From Polytrichum commune (taxonomy: Eukaryota; Streptophyta; Polytrichopsida; Polytrichales; Polytrichaceae), in NCBI GenBank assembly GCA_950295325.1, contig OX485809.1, positions 62,001 to 126,000 on the forward strand: DNA of 64,000 bases, read 5' to 3'. Of this stretch, positions 54,501-63,500 are shown in pieces. The stretch's first letter is position 1, and the number at the start of each line of letters is the position of its first letter. The notes under the pieces were generated by a model. It searched no databases. It was not told the origin of the DNA and saw nothing but the letters and a program-made list of their open reading frames with translations. A program made the translations under genes and the position numbers.

Positions 54501-57500
54501 CCATAGAGTTGCTTCGTCAATTCCAAGATTTCAAGGGCTTCTACGACCGCCAACTCTTGTTTTGGAAAGACATTGAGGATATGACAATCGTGACCGCATG
54601 TGCACCACCAGGGGGTGGACGAAATGAGGTTGGTTTGAGCTTTGCTAGTATCAAAATTCTTAAGAAAATTGTCATGTGGAAATCTATTAGGAAAGCTATG
54701 AATAAATCTTTTTGAGAAGATCTTATATGAGACAACTATCTTGCACTATGAACCACACCTTTTTGTGAACTTGTGAGTATGCACGAGGATGTGTTAGATG
54801 GTGGAGGCATGAGGAAATAAAGTATAATATACGTTGCAACTTGAATTCAATATCAACATTTAAGTCTCATTATCCTCTTATATGGCATGGAAAAAATAAT
54901 TGAGAAGTATGGTAGATTTTGCAGTTTTTGTTGAATATTATTGAGTATTTTGGCAAGATTGTAGTTGTTCATTTCAAGTATTGTTTAAAGCACATTGCAC
55001 AACTCATCTTTATGTAAAACTTCAATTTATTTATTTATTTATTTGATTTGGTTAACTCAACTCTATGGACGGATCCAATAATGTATATTATGTCTGTTTA
55101 AGCCTCTTTAGGTCTAGATGGATCACGGACTATCAATGTTCCTTTAAATGATGAGGTATTTTATATAAATAAAATAAACGATAATGATGATATAATCAAA
55201 GAAAAGCCCAATCATTTGTACAATACTGTCCACACATACACTTTAACTTAAGCAAGCTAAAATTCAAGACAAGGTCTTGGCTTGATTATACTTGAAATTA
55301 AGTTTATAACTTGAATTTGCAGGTAACACCTCGATTTTTCCGACATTTTAGTATGGTGTGCGTACAGCCTCCGACAGAAGGAAGTCTCCGGATGATTTTT
55401 AGCGGGATTTTGGGGGGTTTTTTGCAACTATTCCCTGTCGAATGTAAACAGATGGTGAAACCCATTGTTGATTGCAGTATTGAAACTTATAGTCGTATAA
55501 GTGCAGAGCTGTTGCCGACTCCGACAAAATCCCACTACACTTTCAATCTTAGAGACGTGTCCAAAGTGTTTCAGGTACGTCTATCTTCAAGAACTATTTA
55601 CAAATGTATCATCAGTCAATGAGATATTAGATGCGAGAGAGGTAGATAGAATTGCTAGCTTCCAGAGGCAGCAAACATACATACACGGAGAGGTGTTGCT
55701 GCCTCTCAATGATGGGCTCTGTTGGTAGACGAGCAAGTATGAATATTTAAGTAAGTATTGATGAATTCAACAACCACACTCCCTAGATCATCACAACCTA
55801 ATCCTAAAATGTAAATTCGTGATGGCATAAGTTCTAAGAGCTCGTATGAATCAAATCGGTGAATAAATCGATTCCTATGCTGCAGGGTATTCTTATGGTG
55901 AAACCCATTGATTGTAGCACCAAAAAACAATTCAAGATTCTTTGGATACATGAAAGCATGAGAGTTTTCCATGATCGACTCATCGACCAAACGGATAGAA
56001 CTTACTTCACGAATATCTTGCACGAGCTTTTGAAGAGAAGCTTTGAGGAAACGGGGAGTCACAAGGAAATTTTCGAAGATCAAATTATCATGTACGCCGA
56101 TTACTTAAAACCGGGTTACGCAAGAGAGGATCGACGATATGAACAGGTGTGAACATCATGCCTGCAGCATTGGGTTCCTTTTGAGACTAATGAAAGTAAT
56201 ATATAACACTACCCCGTTCATGTAGGTAGGTAATCAAGTCATTAATTATACGATTCTGTTAAGAAGTAGAAGCTCATTTGAGGCAAATTCAAACTCTACT
56301 GTACTACTAGGTTCAAGATTATACTAAAATACCACAACTATTGAAAGACTATCTCGAAGACTACAATATGAGTACGACAAACATTATGAGACTAGTGTTC
56401 TTCAAGGATGCCATTGCTCATATATCACGAATTGCACGCGTTTTGCGTCAACCACGAGGAAACGCCATGCTCGTGGGGGTGGGCGGTTCCGGAAAGCAAA
56501 GTCTTACACGGTATGCTTGTTTCCTTGCGGAGTATCAATGTTTCCAAATTGAGCTCACAAAAGGTTATGGCAATTTTGAGTTTAGAGAAGATCTCAAGAA
56601 ACTTTATGACATTGCAGGTACGCCTGCTTCCTAGCGCTACTGTAAAACCAAGCTTTATGTAACTCAAATTATCAGGATTCACATTCTTGCAATAACGTAG
56701 AGACTAAAGCTACCATAGGTGATAAGCAGGTTCGGCAAAAATTAGTTCAGATTTTGAGCAACTTAGTGTCACATGTCATTACTTTATATTTTGCATCCTC
56801 TACGAAAGTCCATGTGTCACCTCATAAATACATAGCGAGTTGGCACCAAAGTGCAGAACCTGCTTATTACCTATGGTATTTTGTTTGGCCTATGGTATAT
56901 GTCACTGAAGTAAGTTGGAGGAGGTGAAAACGTTGGCAACCACTTATGGTTTAGAAATAAATTTTATCAGCATAGTTGAACCTCATTTGATCCCAGATTA
57001 GCATATGAGACTGCGATTTATATGACTCAAAATCTCATGCTTGACATAGCACAATGATGAAGTTTCTACAGCTACCTACTCTCTTGCTCTATATTGATAG
57101 TCCCATTTGAACTAAGAATTTTGATCCAAAACAATGGATCTTGTTCCACATCATTACATTACTCGGTTGATGAGCCGTGTTCAGCTACCTTAACTTCATA
57201 TTCAGTTTGAAGCACTGGGATTCCAACATATGGGGTCTTTATTCTCAAATCTATTGTTGGGCCCATGAACACAACCCATCAGTTGAGTAATGTTATGAGC
57301 GGCTAGACTCATATTCATACCACGTATATTCAATCACCGTTGTCACATATGATTCTATTTTCACTTCCTTTTCTAGAAACTCATATTCTGTTAAAAATGG
57401 ATTCAGTTTCATGGATCACATAAAACAACATCATAACGATGGTTGTGTGTGTTGGTGGGGTGGGGGGTTCGTTAAAAACATCAAATATACCGTATAAAAA

Positions 57501-60500
57501 CACCCTTCAAGGTCCGTGAAGGGTCAAAGCAGCAACGGTTTTCGCACCACCATCTCCACCTACTACTGCCACTTGAGAGCGGGTGAGTGTTGATGATTCA
57601 AGCCGTTAGAGAAGAATGTGATGGAGGTGGGATTGATATGAATAATTGCGACGTTGCAGGATCTGCGGGAGAACCAGTGACGTTTTTACTCGCGGACACG
57701 CAAATTGTGAACGAAGGATTTGTGGAGGACGTGAACAACTTGTTGAATTCCGGAGAGGTGCCGGGGCTGCATACGGCGGATGAGAAGGACCGGGTGATGG
57801 CGACGATCCGGGACTATGTGTTGGCGCTGGGCCTGCCGCTGACGAAGGAGCAACTTTACACGTCGTTCATCAACCGGTCGCGCGAGAATCTGCATGTGGT
57901 GCTGTGTATGAGTCCCATCGGCGACGCATTCCGCGGCCGCTGCCGCCAGTTCCCCTCCTTGATCAATTGTTGCACCATCGATTGGTTCAATGAATGGCCT
58001 GAAGAGGCTCTCTTATCTGTCAGTGGCTTCTTCTTATCCACCGTGGACTTGGGAACCGACGAGGTATATCTTACACATGCATACTTACATACACACATAA
58101 TGCCCCCTTCCCACCTAACTTTACCAAATTACCAAAGTCTTTCTTAAAGACCGGGTAATGCTCTCTTGGTTATAGGGGAGGCATCGGGCTATCCCACTGC
58201 ACCCACAAGAACTTGCTCCGGAGATTTTCGAGTGGGTTTTAGTTAAGTAAGTTTTCACACATGTACATTGTTTTATCTTCCAAGCAATGGAATGTTGGCT
58301 AGTTTTTGTCCCATCCCCAAATGCCTTACTACTCATCTATCTTATCATTGGTTTCTGTTAGTGGAGCTCCTTGTGCCCTCATAACTAAGACTAAAAGAAA
58401 CCAATCACAAGGGCGGGAGGCGACACTTTTAAAGGTCCTACATTCTTGCCTCATGTCTAGGTACCAATGGGAGGGTCGGTGCTTGAGGCTTAAAACCCCC
58501 ACTTTCAAATCATGCCACATCATCTTGCTAACTAGGCTCGGGACTAGATAGTGTCGATGGTGTGAAGGATGTGTTTTTAAAACCGGCTTTAAGGCTTAGC
58601 TAAAGTCAAGTGGGAAGGGGGCATAAGCCTCATTGAATAGTTTTGAATATTGGTACGTGTGAATGTATCATTTGTAAATAGGTAATTACATATTTGTACA
58701 CCCAAAACCAACATCTCTTAACCTAAAACTAGTACCTAGACATCTTGCACAATAGCTAAAAACATATTGATTATGAGGATGCACACCCTCGAGCGAACAT
58801 TCAACATACAACCTATAAGGTAGCTCAATCCATTACCAACATCAAACCTATGACCACCCAAATGAATGGGTGGGGTTCATTTTAGAACACAAATCTAGTA
58901 CATCCAATGATTTCTCAGTCATGGACACCTCTCATAAATGAGAGATCCTTGGATATCCTAGATTTGGGAACAAAAATAAAGCCCACCCATTCATTTGGGT
59001 GGTCGTAGGCTCAGTGTTGAAGCTGGGCTTGAGCTACCTTAGCTGTTGGTTTTAGGTTGCCTAAAATTGCAAATGTAAACCCATATTGCTTTTGCATACA
59101 ATGTCTAAACGACGTATTTTTAGTGCGTTGGAATACTCTTCATCTCACAAACAAGAAAGTGTGTAATTTCAAAAACTAATATTATTAAATATCCTCAAAG
59201 CTTCAGACATTGGTCTATAGCGTGTTGACTATAGGCATACCCAAAAGGCTTCATGACTGGTATGAAGAGGCTTTCTTATTTGCTAGTGGCTTCTTTTTAT
59301 CCAAAGTGGATCTAAGAACCAACAAGGTACATATTCAAAAGGCCCTAATTAATTTTGATTGAATTTACCACCACACATGAATTTATCATTTGTGAACGGT
59401 TCAAGCAAGCATATCCAAAATCAATATTTTGTACCAATGTCATACATTTTAAGCTCCTAATCAATTGTTGCACAATTGATAGGTGCAATATTATATGGCA
59501 TGAAGAGATTCTTGTATGTGTCAATGGTTTCTCTTTGTCCACATTGGATTTGAGGAGCAACGAAGCACGTTTTAAATAGGCATGATTAGATTTAATAGAA
59601 TACCACTAGGTATGATTTTATCATTTTTGCATAGCTTGGTAAGGTAGGCATACACATGATCCAACACTATGTGCCGATGTCTTACATTTGAGCTCCCAAA
59701 TATCAATTGTTGCATTTATTGACTGGTGACAATAAATGGCTTGACGAGGCTCCATTACATCATGAAGTTGCCTTACCATGCTCTTTGGATGGGTCATGGA
59801 GCTTGGCCAACACAAAAGTTCATGCTTAATGCAAAGAGATATGGGAGGAACTTGGTGTACGCTGAATAGGGGCTTATCAAGGGTAGCGGTGCATTGTTAG
59901 GTGTTAGACAAGTGGCTTTCTCTTTTAGAAGTGAATACATACATAATTGAAGTTGTGCTCACCACCAAGGCCTACATTAATATATATATATATATATATG
60001 AAAAATCTCTAGTTTTTCTAGACTCTTTTGATCCCAAATAATTACCACCTCACCTCATGAATATTTTTGAAATTCAAGCCTTAAGTAGTAAGTAATGGGA
60101 GTGGAGTTGAATAAATAAATATCATGAATATAGAGGTATTTGAAGAGTATGTTAACAAATGTATTGGTTCAAGACTTTCATTTCATTTTATTTTGGTTGC
60201 CAGATCAGAATGAAAGTTGCAGCGTTTTGTGTGGGTATCCACACATCGGTTTCAAACATGGCAGACAAGTTCTATGCAGAACTACGTCGAAAGTATTACA
60301 TAACACCCAAATCATATTTGGATTGCGTCAACTTGTATATTGTGCTTCTAGATGAGAAGAGAATAGAGAGTATTGCAGCTCAAGATCGGTTTCTTAATGG
60401 ATTGAATAAATTGAAGGAAACGAATGAATTGATTGCAACGATGAAGGTGAGATGTGACTCAACCCAAAGGAGACTTAGGTCATATCTGAGCAGTATTTGT

Positions 60501-63500
60501 CATAATTTATCATTCAAGGACCTTGTGCATATGATTTATAACCTCCTACACATATACCCAGTGCAATTTATCAACACACTCACCTAATTTGCTCTTCCTT
60601 CATTTTCAGATTTTTTTCACAACTTGTAAAACATATGGAAGTGGTGCAAAGTGTTAAGTTCAATATAGAAAATGCATGTGTACCAATAAAGCAATGACTA
60701 ATATGGGCTTTTCAATCCCTTAAACCCTAATCTCAACTCTTCCATGTCATTTTCTAGACATGGAAGGGGAGATTCAATAGCAACATTAGTAAAATGAGAG
60801 TGAACAAAATATATCATTTCCGCTAGTAAGGATCAATAAGATACGTTTTTTTGTGCACACTTAGATTCTATAATTCAGCTTAGGCTTTCAACTCATTAAT
60901 AGAATGCACTCTTTCTTACTCTTCAATTATTACTTGTTTTTCTATAGATTGAGCTTGGAGAGTTGGCACCAATTTTGGCAGAGAAATCTGAAATAACAAA
61001 TAAATTATTGAATCAAGTTGCTAGTGATCAAGAAGCAGCACAAAAGGTATCACATGTTTTCTCATGCTTAAAAATCTCTTTTTTTGGAAAGTCACCCCTC
61101 TATGCTATAACTGCATAAGTAATATTATGCACATGGGATGTGCCGATGTGCCAATGTGCAATCCAATGCCAATCATAGAAAGTGGCACACGATAAACTGG
61201 CATGATTCATGTATTGCTAGGAGTTTGACCATGCCAAGTGACATGACATAATTCACACTAATGATGACAACAGTCCCATGAGCCACTATTTATATTGATG
61301 GACTTCATGATACACTTTTGATTTTAAGGCACTAACAATACTAAAACTTCACAATGCATTATTTAGTCCTAAAAAATAAGCCACAATATGTGGTGAAATA
61401 ATTCCATGTACATCATGCCTTTGTCCAAATTCAACAGCGAACTTGTGACTTGGGAGGGCATGGTTTTCAAATACTTGCCATTGCATTTTAATTTTTTTAT
61501 GGAAGAAATCTCCACGAGCTCAATGAGTACCGTTATGAACATTATGGTCCACATTAAGTTAGAACTGTGGATGCTTAGAAGTTGTGTAGACTACAACCAC
61601 ACCATTTTGAAATAAATGGTGTACTAGTTGCTTGCTAACTAGTTGACTTCCAGCCTATTCATTTTATTCTTGATGCCCAATTAACCATGTTGACCATTTT
61701 ATAATGTTATTGAGGACTCTACCATTTTTTCAAGAAAATCCCATCGGAGAACGTTAATTTATGTTGAATTCTCAGTTAGAATGGTTACATTGTTACAACC
61801 CATCCAATACCAACACTTTAAAATCTTGCACAAGAAGTTGACACATATGAATTATAAGAATGTCCACCATCACAACACCAAATAAGCTCATGGGGTGGTT
61901 TAGGGTCATCTACCATCAAGCGTCGCGGCCTTGTAACTTTTGCATACGGTAGTCAAGTAACACTTTGGTGTGTTGTCAACTATTAACAACCTACCTAAAA
62001 CACACAGGTGAAAGACACAGTGGCAAAGGAAGAAGCCCAAGTGAAAGAACAAGCTGCCGCCACTCAACTCATCAAAGATGACGCTCAAAAAGATCTTGAT
62101 GCCGCTCTACCCGCTTTGAATGCTGCGGTGGCCGCCTTGAATTCATTGAATAAGAACGACATCACCGAAATCAAGTCCTTCTCAAAGCCACCGCCACTGG
62201 TGTTGGTCACAATGGAGGGCGTGTGCATTCTCTTTGGACAAAAGCCCGACTGGGATACATCAAAGAAGGTCTCTAGTTATGTACCTCGTATAATTCTCCA
62301 TGTTTCGCCAAAATCTCAATATAATTGTTCTAGGTTCTGCATTCAGTATGCTTTGAGGGCGTTTGACCACCAATATGTCAAATTAACCATATCACAATGC
62401 TAAACAGGTTTTAAAGTTATAACTAGGGTTGTCACATTGGGGAGGACGCTCAACTTTGTTGTCAATAGCCTCGTCCAATTTGACGGGACAAGGTAGTCAT
62501 CATGTGTGACGGGACTTGAACATAAAATTCTATTGAAAGTTTTTTTTTTCAACTGGTCAACTTTACTAAGTCGACATGCCTGGTTGACCGCTCCATTTAC
62601 TTTTTCTTGCAATTTTTCAATATACATATATTCGGCAAGACAACTGGGAGGGGGAGGTCGACCAATCGATCTGACATGTAGTGATATAATTTGCAAATTT
62701 GATCAATCAACTACACTAAATAGGATATTTAGTGTTTGATTATATTTAATGTTGTTACCACCTTATCCTGCTCAACACTAATTTTTAATTTTTTGACAAA
62801 TAGTGTTAAAAGATATGTTAAAATTCTACTTTTATCATTGTCGTTTTTTCTTTTCATATCTTTACTGACACCAAATTCAAACATGTAACTTCCACATATT
62901 ATCATAGTTGATATTTAGTGTTTGAGTTTACATTTAATGATACTTACTTTCATAGGGTTATTGATAATTAGAGTATGCTTTCGTATTTAGTGCATCAAAC
63001 ACTAAATATCCTATTTAGTGTAGTTAGCTTCACTGCTAGGTCGACCGGTTTCCTAACGTGGAGCAATCCGAATACTCAATTTTTACCATGTACACTATTT
63101 TTGGGCCTTGTCTGATTTGACGAACGCCTTGTATCATGTAACATATTGGTACAGGACAAGGAAGGGACAACCATGGTCGTAATGGGCTATATATGCATGT
63201 CATTACATGATTGAAAGTGAGTTTCATATGGTCTCATAGGTACATAGACGATGTGGGGTTGTTCTTGTGAGTTTGGATCTAGATGGAGCTCTAATTGGTT
63301 TATGAAATGCACTTTGGTCAAGTAAAGGATGTGCAATTGTTGTCAATAGATGTGCAAACATAGGATGTGTAAGAAGAGAAAACTAATAAAATGGGATTAC
63401 CGATCAAGTATTTTGGTAAGGACTTATGGCCTTGTTAAAGTGAAATGTGCAGTACTAAAATGTTGGTATACTTTTACAAATTAAGTTTCGTTCAAGTTGA

